DNA of 64,000 nucleotides, from NCBI GenBank assembly GCA_963836355.1, contig CAWIJO010000007.1, positions 186,001 through 250,000 on the forward strand. Reading direction: 5' to 3'. The notes beneath the pieces were generated by a model. That model worked only from the letters and a program-made list of their open reading frames with translations. It did not search any database and was not told the DNA's origin. Made by a program: the position numbers and the translations under genes. Position 1 is the first letter of the stretch. Every line of letters starts with the position of its first letter. Shown in pieces: positions 29,648-37,617 of the stretch. The stretch is from Palsa-506 sp963836355. GTDB lineage: Bacteria > Actinomycetota > Actinomycetes > Streptosporangiales > Streptosporangiaceae.

Positions 29648-29693
29648 AGTGGTTAAGATCTATCCGGCGGGAACCGGAAAAATCCTAACCACT
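29648..29693 (-). repeat. 46-bp palindromic element, copy A (minus orientation)
   Basis: Begins AGTGGTTAAGAT and ends ATCCTAACCACT, with CCGG-N6-CCGG in the centre. Reverse-complemented, it aligns without gaps to the copies at 34337 and 43320. It lies between the oxidoreductase relic and the RCC1 relic. Confidence 0.88.
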
Positions 29694-29712
29694 GTCGATG
29701 GCCGGGAGACGG

Positions 29713-29945
29713 CTACGCCGCAGGCACGAGGGCCAGGCTGATGTCGCTTTCCGGGCCAGCGGCGATGGCGAAGGGGGCGGCCCGGCCCGCCGGCAGCTGC
29801 ACCCGGGCTGGGACACCGCTGCTGGCCATGCCGCCGCCGTTGCCCAGCTGCCCGACGGAATTGGCGCCCCAGGCCAGCACCTTGCCCTTGCTGGTCAGGG
29901 CCAGCGTGTGATCGCAGCCGGCCCGGACCGAGACAGCCCTAGGAC
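29713..29945 (-). pseudogene. C-terminal fragment of an RCC1-repeat protein
   Basis: In one minus frame ending at the TAG 29713-29715 the sequence reads TVSVRAGCDHTLALTSKGKV, LAWGANSVGQLGNGG, VPARVQLPAG and ISLALVPAA. The AWGxNxxGQLG signature is a beta-propeller RCC1 repeat. Only about 75 residues remain; the upstream part stops abruptly at the transposase-derived segment. Confidence 0.7.
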
Positions 29946-30123
29946 GCCTCTGAACAACGTCGATGCGCTGGCTGCGTTACGGCTGGGGCCGCTGGTGACA
30001 CCGGGCAGGCCGCTGGCCGGGCTGTCCTGTCTGGGGGGGTCCGGCGAGTCCGGGTGCCAGCAGCGTGCCGGGGCCAGATGGACCGGGCTTGAGGTCGCCT
30101 TCGGGCGGGGCGGCGCCGGGCCG

Positions 30124-30989
30124 TCAGGCCAGCGCCCAGGTCCCGCCGCGGCGCGTCAGGCCGGCCTTGACCAGGGTCCGCAGGTTCAGGCCGGCGCACC
30201 GGGTATGCAGCCAGGCGTCGTTCTTCGCGGTCCCGATGTAGCGGAGCCTGACCCGGCGGCCGTTCTGGGTGGCCGTCCAGGCGATAGTCCGCTCGATGGT
30301 CGAGCGAGTCGGGTAGGACCGCCGGAACTCCTCGGTCCTGGCCCGGGCGCGGGCAGCGCGCAGCAGGCCCTCATGCGGGTGGATGGCCATCGACCGGCCA
30401 TCTTTCGCGGTGGTGCACCGCTGGCGCAGCGGGCAGCCGGCGCACGCCGCGCCGAAGGTGACTGTCCGGGCCGGGCTCATCGGCCGGGTCACCCCGGCCG
30501 GGCAGGTGACCGTGCCCTGCTGTTCATCGACAGTGAAGTCATCGATGGTGAACCCGCCGGGCACGGCCGGGCGCAGCGGCCCGGGCTTGATGACGGTGTC
30601 GTGCCCGCCGTCGCGGTAGGCGGCCCGCGCCTCCCCGCTGCCGTAAGCCGAGTCGCCGTAGACCTCCAGCCGCTCTCCCGGCCCTGGCCTGGCCGGGGCG
30701 CCGGCGTCCGCGCCTTCAAGCCGTTCTCCGCATCCGTGCTGCCCGGGCCGGCAGCCATCGTCATCTCGCAGTCGGTGATCAGCCCGCTGTCCGGCTCGGC
30801 CGCCACATGCCCCCGGAACCCGTCCCGCCGCTTCGACTTCGACTTGCGGGTATGCCGAGCTTCCCGGTCCACCGTGGAGATCACCCGGTCGGGCGCACCA
30901 CGCTGCCCGGCTTTCCCTGGCCCGATCCCGGCAGTTTCGTCAGCGAATTCGTGCGCTCGCTGGCTCGGGTCAAGGCCTGATCTCTGCAT
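30124..30989 (-). mobile_element. Truncated, frameshifted IS1182-type transposase
   Basis: The first segment (30989 to about 30690) reads DREARHTRKSKSKRRDGFRG, HVAAEPDSGLITD; the second frame continues LEVYGDSAYGSGEARAAYRD, KPGPLRPAVPGGFTIDDFTV, CAGCPLRQRC and SYPTRSTIERTIAW, ending GGTWALA at 30124. These are the middle and end of an IS1182/DDE_Tnp_1_6 transposase. The N-terminal DDE portion is missing and no matching terminal repeats were found on both sides, so it is a dead remnant. Its far end abuts the RCC1 fragment, suggesting the insertion broke that gene. Confidence 0.75.
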
Positions 30990-31133
30990 AGTGCACCTAC
31001 TCCGGGCCCGCGATCATTCAGTCTTTATTACGGAGAGATACCATCGACTCACTTTCCGGCGCGGAAGGCATAGGGGCGCTGAGCCTGAGTCCGCGTCCCG
31101 ATAGAGACTCGGCGCGGGCCAAAGGGGGCACTG

Positions 31134-32978
31134 GTGACAACGGACGACAGCACCGCCCTGGATGCATGGCCGAAGCTGGGAGACCCGCCGGGCGACGGCG
31201 GCGCAGCAGGCTGCGGCGGCGCACTCCGGGCGGCCGAGCAGTGGTTCGCCCGCGAGTTCGGCCCGGCGCCGTTCGGGCTGGCCGTGATCAGCCTGGCGGC
31301 CAGCCCGCCGGGCGCCTACCTTGCGGTCAACGACACGTACTGCGAGCTGGCAGGTTACTCGCGGGCCGAGCTGACCGGCGCCTGCTTCCTCGGTGACTTC
31401 CACCCCGAGGAGCAGCCGGCGCTGGAGGCGACGATCCGCGAAGCCGCGACCGGCGGGGCCGGCCAGCTCCGGGCGGATACCCGCCTGGTCCGCAAGGACG
31501 GCGAGGTCGTCGTCGTCCGGCTGACCGGATCGGCAATCCAGGCGGGCGCCGGCGAGCCTTACCTGGCGATCTTCGTCGAGGACCGGACGGACGGCGAGGC
31601 TGCGCGGGCCGAGGTCGGCCGGCTGGAGCGCGAGCTAGTGCACGCGCACCGGCTGGAAAGCCTGGGTCAGCTTGTCGGCGGCATCGCGCACGATTTCAAC
31701 AACCTGCTCGCGGTAATCGGCAACTACGCGAGCCTGGTCCGGGAGGAGATAAGCGCGGCCGAGGCGGACCAGAGCGCGACCAGATGGGAGCCGGTCCGCC
31801 GGGACGTGGAGCAGATCGAGCAGGCCACTGGCCGGGCCACCAGGCTGATCAAGCACCTGCTGGCGTTCGCCCGGCGGGAGGAGGCCAGTGCGTCCACGGT
31901 CGATATCGACCGGCTCGTCGGCGATGTCCTCAGGCTGCTCGGCCGGCTGCTGGGCGAGCAGGTCCGCCTCGTCTACCAGCCGCGTCCCGGGTTGTGGCCG
32001 GTGCAGGTCGACCCCGGGCAGCTTGAGCAGGCGATCGTCAACATCGCGGTGAACGCCCGCGATGCGATGCCGTCCGGCGGCCAGGTGACCATCGACATGG
32101 CGAATCTCGCCACTGCCGCCAGCGCAGCCATCGCGGGCGGCGCGGGCGGCGCAGGCGGCGCGGCTGCCGCCGACGGTGCGGCTGCGCTGGTCATCCCGGC
32201 CAGCACGGAACTGGTGGCCGGCCTGGCTGCTGACCGAGGCGACGCGGCCGGGCTCGCCGACCTGCCGCCCGGGCGCTACGTCCGGCTGAGCATCAGCGAC
32301 ACCGGAACCGGAATGGATGCGGTAACCGCAGCGCAGGCCTTCGCGCCGTTCTTCACCACCAAGGGCGGCGACCAGGCGGCCGGGCTCGGCCTGGCCGCGG
32401 TCCGCAGGTTCGCCACGCGGGCCGGCGGGCGGGCCTGGCTGCGGTCCGAGCCCGGCAGCGGGACCACGGTGACGGTGCTGCTGCCCGCCGCGGATGGCTC
32501 CGGTTCAGGTGCGGCCGGGCCGACGGCCGGAGCGGCGGCCCGGCCGGCCGGAGCGGCGGCCCGGCCGGCCGCGACGGAAGCCGGGAGCGCCGGCTCCGTG
32601 CTCGTGGTGGACGACGAGCCGGCCATCAGGGACGTCGCGCACCGGGTACTGAGCCTGGCCGGCTACCGGGTGGTGACCGCGGCGGATCAGCCGGCCGCCC
32701 TTGGCCTGCTGCGGGATCCGGGCGTTGCAGTCGACCTGCTGCTGACCGACATCGTCATGCCCGGCATGAGCGGCGGCGCCTTCGCCGCCCAGGCCAGGTC
32801 TGCGCGGCCGGGCATGCCGATCCTGTTCATGTCCGGTTATGAGCAGCCCGGCGACCTGGCGGGCGGCTCGCTCGGCCCTGCTGCCCAGGTGCTCGGCAAG
32901 CCCTTCTCCCGGGCCGCCCTGCTGTCCAGGGTCGGCGAGTTGCTGGCGGCCGGTCCCGGCACGGAAGCGGCCGGCTAG
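31134..32978 (+). CDS. Hybrid PAS sensor histidine kinase with receiver domain
   Basis: Signalling protein of 614 residues. Order: PAS-like domain (about 34-150, with AYLAVNDTYCELAGYSRAEL), HisKA dimerisation helix with His186 in GGIAHDFNNLLAVIGN, HATPase_c (N-box IVNIAVNARDAM near 302-312, G1 DTGTGMD at 389-395, PFFTTKGGDQAAGLGL), a Pro/Ala linker with GAAARPA repeats, and a C-terminal REC domain (VVDDEPAI at 491-498, phospho-acceptor Asp539 in LLLTDIVMPGMSGG, GKPFSRAALLSRV). No membrane helix, so it is cytosolic. It is probably an intramolecular or branched phosphorelay. GTG start at 31134. The stop overlaps the convergent methyltransferase stop at CTAG. Confidence 0.92.
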   Translation: MTTDDSTALDAWPKLGDPPGDGGAAGCGGALRAAEQWFAREFGPAPFGLAVISLAASPPGAYLAVNDTYCELAGYSRAELTGACFLGDFHPEEQPALEATIREAATGGAGQLRADTRLVRKDGEVVVVRLTGSAIQAGAGEPYLAIFVEDRTDGEAARAEVGRLERELVHAHRLESLGQLVGGIAHDFNNLLAVIGNYASLVREEISAAEADQSATRWEPVRRDVEQIEQATGRATRLIKHLLAFARREEASASTVDIDRLVGDVLRLLGRLLGEQVRLVYQPRPGLWPVQVDPGQLEQAIVNIAVNARDAMPSGGQVTIDMANLATAASAAIAGGAGGAGGAAAADGAAALVIPASTELVAGLAADRGDAAGLADLPPGRYVRLSISDTGTGMDAVTAAQAFAPFFTTKGGDQAAGLGLAAVRRFATRAGGRAWLRSEPGSGTTVTVLLPAADGSGSGAAGPTAGAAARPAGAAARPAATEAGSAGSVLVVDDEPAIRDVAHRVLSLAGYRVVTAADQPAALGLLRDPGVAVDLLLTDIVMPGMSGGAFAAQARSARPGMPILFMSGYEQPGDLAGGSLGPAAQVLGKPFSRAALLSRVGELLAAGPGTEAAG

Positions 32979-33592
32979 GGGGACAGCGCGCAGCCCAGGG
33001 AGTCGGCGCCGGAGAACCTCGGGGCGTCCTGCTGGTAGAACACGTCGACTACCTTGATGGTGAAGCCAGCGGCTACCAGCAGGTCGACGATCGGCCGAGT
33101 GAAATGGCACCCGGCGAAGAGTCGCTTCTGCACCGGCTCGAGCCGTCGCTGCCAGCGGCGCACTCGCTCGTCCGGGGCCAGCCCATGCTCCAGGAAGTGC
33201 AGGGTACCGCTGGGCTTGAGCACTCGCCTTACCTCGCGCAGGGCGGCGGCGGCATCGGGGATGGTGCACAGCGTCCAGGTGCAGAGGGCGGAATCGTAGC
33301 TGTCGTCCGCGAACGGCAGCGATTGGCCGTCCAGGCCGGCCCGCTGCACCGGGACCGTCGCCGCCGCGAGGCGCTGGCCGGCCAGTTTCCAGCTGACGTC
33401 GGCGGGCTCGACTGCCGCGACACGCGTGACGGCCGCTGGATAGAAAGGCACGTTAGGCCCGGAGCCGAAGCCAAGCTCGACGACTTCCCCGGCCAGCCCA
33501 TCGCAGACCCGTTGGCGCAGCGGTGCCAGCGCCTTCGCGCCGCAGGCGACATTGATGATCCGCGGGACAACCTGCTCCGCATAAAAGCCCAT
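32975..33592 (-). CDS. Class I SAM-dependent methyltransferase
   Basis: About 205 residues with the Methyltransf_11 fold: motif I VVELGFGSGPNVPFY, the acidic loop VAAVEPADVSWKLA, LPFADDSYDSALCTWTLCTI (motif IV) and RRVLKPSGTLHFLEHG (post-motif). Small-molecule methylation is likely; the FLEHG end resembles UbiE/phospholipid-type enzymes, but the substrate is unknown. The ATG at 33592 (MGFYAEQVVPRIIN) has GAGGAG upstream. Convergent with the sensor kinase, sharing CTAG. Confidence 0.85.
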   Translation of the reverse strand: MGFYAEQVVPRIINVACGAKALAPLRQRVCDGLAGEVVELGFGSGPNVPFYPAAVTRVAAVEPADVSWKLAGQRLAAATVPVQRAGLDGQSLPFADDSYDSALCTWTLCTIPDAAAALREVRRVLKPSGTLHFLEHGLAPDERVRRWQRRLEPVQKRLFAGCHFTRPIVDLLVAAGFTIKVVDVFYQQDAPRFSGADSLGCALSP

Positions 33593-33789
33593 ATACTCTG
33601 CTCCTCTCGCCGGAGCACGGCAAAGACTCGCCCCGATCGTGGCGGTCCCATCTCTTGGCCAGCGCCTGCGTCGCACTTCACGATAGGCGTGCCGCCGTCG
33701 GCGGCCGGTCAGCCCGTTACTTGCTGCCGACTTGAACCAGCTCGCCGAGCGCCGGCGAGCCGACTCCGGGCTCAACCGCGCAAGCCACG

Positions 33790-33898
33790 GCAGCATCTCA
33801 GCATCGCCACGGTCAAAACGCATGTCAGCCGGCTGCTGAGCAAGCTGGGCGGCCGGGACCGCGCCCAGCTGGTCGTGATCGCCTACGAGACCAGCTAG
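33790..33898 (+). pseudogene. C-terminal fragment of a LuxR-type response regulator
   Basis: ATVKTHVSRLLSKLGGRDRA followed by QLVVIAYETS is the recognition-helix end of a GerE/LuxR DNA-binding domain. Sequence upstream does not keep the frame, and no receiver domain is present. Confidence 0.6.
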
Positions 33899-34066
33899 GC
33901 CGCCCGCAGCTCTCGGCCCCTCCGCGCGGCCGACATTAGCCGCCCAACTGGTGACCGCCACTCCACAATCAGTCATTTCCCCAGCTCAGATGCATTCTAG
34001 CCTGCGGTAGACTCGCCTCATTACCCCCAATGATGCGACCTGCCCGATGGCCTGCAGGCGCTCTTG

Positions 34067-34141
34067 ATGCGCTTCGCCGTCATCTCTGACACCCACCTCG
34101 GCCCGGCGGGGACACCGGACGGCACCTGGAACAACGCCACC
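34067..34141 (+). pseudogene. N-terminal fragment of a calcineurin-like phosphoesterase
   Basis: MRFAVISDTHLGP contains the metal-binding DTH of metallophosphoesterases and continues GTPDGTWNN before homology is lost. About 25 residues of an enzyme normally over 200 long. Confidence 0.55.
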
Positions 34142-34233
34142 AGAAGATCGGCGTCAGCCCTCACCAGCGCGTGCCGTCCGCTGACCGACCCGCGCATTCC
34201 ACGCCGCGAACACCCGTCTCCGGCCGGTCAATG

Positions 34234-34293
34234 CCAGGCCCGGCCCGGTCAAGCAAGGCCCAATCCGGTCAAGCCAGGCCCGGCCCGGTCAAG
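34234..34293. repeat. Three 20-bp tandem repeats
   Basis: Units at 34234, 34254 and 34274, based on CCAGGCCCGGCCCGGTCAAG; the middle copy has several substitutions while the outer two are identical. Confidence 0.75.
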
Positions 34294-34336
34294 GTCCAGC
34301 CTGCCCCAGCCCGCCCGGAACCGGCAGCCAGCCGAT

Positions 34337-34382
34337 AGCGGTTAGGATTTGACCGGCGTGCACCGGCTAAATGTTAACCACT
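34337..34382 (+). repeat. 46-bp palindromic element, copy B
   Basis: AGCGGTTAGGATTT at the left end, GTTAACCACT at the right end and CCGG-N6-CCGG in the centre. Same length and spacing as copies A and C. It lies about 300 bases upstream of the class III aminotransferase gene. Confidence 0.9.
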
Positions 34383-34516
34383 GTTGAATACGTCGTCGAC
34401 AGTGATTCATCTGGGTCTGATGGGACTCAAGTGAGGTGCTACGCCGCCCAACCGGAGCGCCATACCGCCCGTCAAGAGCGTGGTACTGCACAAAGGGTGC
34501 TATACCGCCCACCAGG

Positions 34517-34660
34517 GCAACATGCCGCCCGACCAGGAGCAACATGCTGCCCGACCAGGGCAACATGCCGCCCCACCAGGAGCAACATGCCGCCCGACCA
34601 GGGCAACATGCCGCCCCACCAGGAGCAACATGCCGCCCACCTAGAGCAACATGCCGCAAG
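34517..34660 (+). repeat. 21-22 bp tandem array before the aminotransferase start
   Basis: Six to seven units of GCAACATGCCGCCCGACCAG type, alternating with GCAACATGCCGCCCCACCAG, run up to 18 bases before the start codon; the last unit is cut short just before the SD. More degenerate units (ACCGCCC...) extend upstream to about 34440. There are no unique spacers, so it is not a CRISPR array. Confidence 0.85.
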
Positions 34661-34678
34661 CTCAGAAGGACTCTGCCG

Positions 34679-36070
34679 ATGCCGGACCACCCGATCAGCC
34701 CGCGCAGTGACCAGGCCGCGTTCGACCGGGAGCATCTCGCCGGGCTGATCAGCGGCGAGCGCGAGACCTACGGCCAGCGGCACGCCAGCTCCCGGCGCGC
34801 TTTCGAGACGTCCGGGGCGAATCTGCTCGGCGGCGTGCCGATGACCTGGATGAGCATGTGGGCCGGCGGGTTCCCGATCTACTTTGCCGAGGCGCAGGGC
34901 GCGCGGCTGTCTGATCTCGACGGGAACACCTTCATCGACTTCTGCCTCGGCGACACCGGCGCGATGGCAGGCCACTCCCCCGCCGCGACCGTGACGGCGG
35001 TAGCCCGCCGGTACGGTGAGCTCGGCGGCGCGGCGACGATGCTGCCGACCAGCGACGCCGGCTGGGTGGGCACCGAGCTCACCCGGCGGTTCGGGCCGAC
35101 TCGCTGGAGCTTCACGCTGACCGCGACCGACGCGAACCGGTGGGCGATCAGGCTCGCACGGCAGCTCACCGGCCGGCCCAGGATCCTCGTGTTCAGCTAC
35201 TGCTACCACGGCAGCGTCGACGAGACGTTCGTCATCGCCGGGACGGACGGCCCAGTTTCGCGGCCCGGTAACACCGGCGCCCCGGTCGATCCGAGGCAGA
35301 CCACCCGCGTCGTCGAGTTCAACGACCTGGCCGCGCTTGACTGCGAGCTGGCGGCCGGCGACGTGGCCACCGTGCTGATGGAGCCCGCGCTGACCAACAT
35401 CGGCATCGTGCTGCCGGAGCCCGGTTACCTGGCGGCGGTCCGCGAGCTGACCCGCCGCCACGGCTGCCTGCTGATCAACGACGAAACGCACACGTTCAGC
35501 GCCGGTCCCGGCGGCTGCACCCGTGCCTGGGACCTGGATCCGGACATCGTCACCATCGGCAAGTCGATCGGTGGCGGGATACCGGCGGGCGCGTACGGCC
35601 TGACCGAGGCGCTGGCGGACCGCATCCTGGCCGACGCGAACGCGGACATCGAGGACACCGGCGGGGTGGGCGGCACGCTGGCCGGTAACGCGCTGTCCGC
35701 CGCGGCGATGCGCGCGACGCTGGAGCACGTGCTCACCGACGCTGCGTTCGAGCAGATGATCGCGGTGGCCGGCCATTTCACCGCCGGGGTCCGGGACGTG
35801 ATCGCCTCCAGTGGCCTGCCGTGGACGATCACTCAGCTTGGCGCCCGGGCCGAGTACCGGTTCTGCCCGGCGCCGCCGCGGACCGGCGGCGAGTCCGCAG
35901 CTGCCGCCAACCCGCTGCTCGATGAGTACCTGCATCTCTACACGGTCAACCGCGGCGTTCTCATGACGCCGTTCCACAACATGGCGTTGATGTCCCCGGC
36001 CACCACCAAGGCGGACGCGGACACCCACACCCAGATCTTCGCCGCGGCGGCCGACGAACTGCTCGGCTAG
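34679..36070 (+). CDS. Class III PLP aminotransferase, glutamate-1-semialdehyde-aminomutase-like
   Basis: About 463 residues. It shows GGFPIYFAEAQGARLSDLDG, FIDFCLGDTGAMAGHSPAA, YCYHGSVDETF, LMEPALTNIGIVLPEPGYL, LLINDETHTFSAGPGG and the PLP-lysine loop TIGKSIGGGIPAGAYGL. It resembles HemL-like transaminases/mutases, but genuine HemL has a different active-site and start, so a separate substrate is likely. The ATG at 34679 is supported by AAGGA at 34666-34670; the upstream frame runs through the 21-bp array and is not regarded as coding. Its neighbours give no pathway hint. Confidence 0.85.
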   Translation: MPDHPISPRSDQAAFDREHLAGLISGERETYGQRHASSRRAFETSGANLLGGVPMTWMSMWAGGFPIYFAEAQGARLSDLDGNTFIDFCLGDTGAMAGHSPAATVTAVARRYGELGGAATMLPTSDAGWVGTELTRRFGPTRWSFTLTATDANRWAIRLARQLTGRPRILVFSYCYHGSVDETFVIAGTDGPVSRPGNTGAPVDPRQTTRVVEFNDLAALDCELAAGDVATVLMEPALTNIGIVLPEPGYLAAVRELTRRHGCLLINDETHTFSAGPGGCTRAWDLDPDIVTIGKSIGGGIPAGAYGLTEALADRILADANADIEDTGGVGGTLAGNALSAAAMRATLEHVLTDAAFEQMIAVAGHFTAGVRDVIASSGLPWTITQLGARAEYRFCPAPPRTGGESAAAANPLLDEYLHLYTVNRGVLMTPFHNMALMSPATTKADADTHTQIFAAAADELLG

Positions 36071-36150
36071 CCCGCGCTGTTCGCCGACCTTCGACCTCGG
36101 CGGGACATTCCGGGCTCCCTAGTGTGACCGCGGCGCGTTACCGTGACGAC

Positions 36151-36675
36151 ATGGGTCGGATGGTTCCCGCCGGGGAGGTGAACTGGCGCGGGCTGTTTGA
36201 CCGCTCCGAGCACACTTGCTTCCGGCTCCAGACGCTGCAGCGGTACGACGAGCCCGGCGAGGCTGGCGCGCTAGCCGCGTTCCTGGCCGGGCAGGAACCG
36301 GAGGTCTACCCGGGCAAGAAGGCGTGGCTGGAGCTAGTAAGCACCGCGACGGCAGTCGGGAAGGTGATGCAGCGCGTGCACGCCGTCGCCGAGCCGCTGA
36401 CCGAGTACCTGCAGTTCGAGATCGGCTGGTCATACCCGCTGAACGTCGCGGCGGGCGAGGATATCCGCATTACCCGGGCCATCAGCGCGCTGCCCCGGGC
36501 CGATTACTGGCTCTTCGACAGCCGGGCCCTGGCGCGGCTGCGCTACAGCCCGGCCGGCTGGCTGGCTTCGGTCGAGCTGGACGATGACCCGGCCGCGGTC
36601 GTGCAGGCCGGATACTGGCGTGATGTCGCCCTGCACCTGGCGGTGCCGCTGCAAAGCTGGCGATCGGCGCGCTGA
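36151..36675 (+). CDS. DUF6879 family protein
   Basis: About 174 residues with the DUF6879 pattern: FDRSEHTCFRLQTLQRYDEP, WLELVSTATAVGKVMQRVHA, EPLTEYLQFEIGWSYPLNVA, AGEDIRI, and the end DYWLFDSRALARLRYSPAGW. Known members are actinobacterial, often beside HTH/DUF397 regulators, and of unknown function; no such partner is here. The ATG at 36151 is preferred, with a GTG at 36124 as alternative. A 13-bp tandem array begins 1 base after its stop. Confidence 0.8.
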   Translation: MGRMVPAGEVNWRGLFDRSEHTCFRLQTLQRYDEPGEAGALAAFLAGQEPEVYPGKKAWLELVSTATAVGKVMQRVHAVAEPLTEYLQFEIGWSYPLNVAAGEDIRITRAISALPRADYWLFDSRALARLRYSPAGWLASVELDDDPAAVVQAGYWRDVALHLAVPLQSWRSAR

Positions 36676-36676
36676 T

Positions 36677-36793
36677 ACGCCCGGCTAGGACGCCCGGCTA
36701 GGACGCCCGGCTAGGACGCCCGGCTAGGACGCCCGGCTAGGACGCCCGGCTAGGACGCCCGGCTAGCACGCCCGGCTAGGACGCCCGGCTAGG
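36677..36793. repeat. Nine 13-bp tandem repeats covering the stop of the MocR relic
   Basis: ACGCCCGGCTAGG is repeated nine times (one copy ends in C). The minus-strand TAG at 36789-36791 that ends the MocR-like frame lies in the last unit, and every unit repeats that TAG. The array fills the whole gap between the DUF6879 gene and the relic. Confidence 0.93.
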
Positions 36794-37520
36794 ACGCACG
36801 CAGGATCTCGGCGGTGATCTCGATCTCGCGGACCAGCACGGGCGGCTCCTCGGCCACGTAGCTGAGCCGCAGGTACGAGCCGGGCGGTTCGCCGGGGAAG
36901 CAGGCCCAGCCGGGGCTGACCGCCAGCCGCCGGGACGCGGCGGCAGCCGCGACGCCCGCGTCGGAGAACCGGTCCGCCAGCCGCAGCCACAGGTGGATCC
37001 CGCCGCCCGGCACCGCCGCGAGCTCGCAGCCGGGCAGCAGGTCGCGCACCGCCGCCGCCAGGGTGTCCCGCCGCTCCCGCAGTACCCGCCGGACGCCGCC
37101 CAGGTGCCGGTTCCAGCCGGGCGCGGTGAGCACGTCGAGCGCGATCTGCACAGCACCGGCGCGACGAACAGGTCGCCGCTGACCCGGCCGCGCCGCAGCC
37201 ATTCGGGTTGGCGTGCCGCGGCTGCAGGTAGGCCAGCCGGGCGCCGGTGCGGGCTAGCGCACCGGCCAGCGCAGCGGGCTGCACCCGTGCTGGTCGCCGG
37301 GGACCGGGACCAGCACCAGGCCGGCTGCCCGCGCGGCGGCCAGCGCGCCGATGCAGGTCGGCGACTCGACGACAACCGGGTCGCCGGGGCACGTTAGCCT
37401 GCTCACCGCGGCGGCCGCCGCCGCGGTGATCGTGGTGACGGCCATCGGCCGCAACGCGCGCGTCGATGCCACCGGGCCGGTCCCGGCACGGCGGCTTTCG
37501 GCGGGACCGGCGGCGGACAA
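36789..37520 (-). pseudogene. Broken MocR/PdxR-type regulator with aminotransferase domain
   Basis: One frame holds GDPVVVESPTCIGALAAARA, LVLVPVPGD (PLP-domain start), a second has ARLAYLQPRHANPNG, and a third carries IALDVLTAPGWNRHLGGVRR, LRERRDTLAAAVRDLLP and GGIHLWLRLADRF, ending EILRAS at 36789. These are parts of the class I aminotransferase domain of GntR/MocR regulators. The N-terminal HTH is missing and at least two frameshifts separate the parts. Confidence 0.72.
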
Positions 37521-37617
37521 TCCGTTTCAGATGATTGAAGTCTCTTTGAATTCCGGCAGCCACGGCAGGCACTGAGCGTGCCGTGTCCGGTCCGGGACAC
37601 GCTGGCTAGCTCCGGTT

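Larger units (their letters stand above)
33899..34678. other. Gene-poor repeat-rich interval
   Basis: About 780 bases without an intact gene. It holds a phosphoesterase start fragment, a 20-bp tandem repeat, the 46-bp element copy B and a 21-bp tandem array, each listed separately. No promoter could be assigned with confidence. Confidence 0.6.

Noticed and set aside
30124..30989. Functional IS1182 element
   Set aside because: The N-terminal catalytic part is missing, the frame is broken and no paired terminal repeats were seen.
29698..31104. 468-codon plus-strand open frame over the relic region
   Set aside because: It runs opposite transposase and RCC1 remnants and shows no domain; start and stop are accidental.
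34517..34660. CRISPR array
   Set aside because: Repeats are directly joined 21-22 bp units without unique spacers and no cas genes are present.
34436..34678. N-terminal extension of the aminotransferase through the 21-bp array
   Set aside because: A good SD lies before ATG 34679, and the extension is only repeat-encoded Pro/Arg/His sequence.
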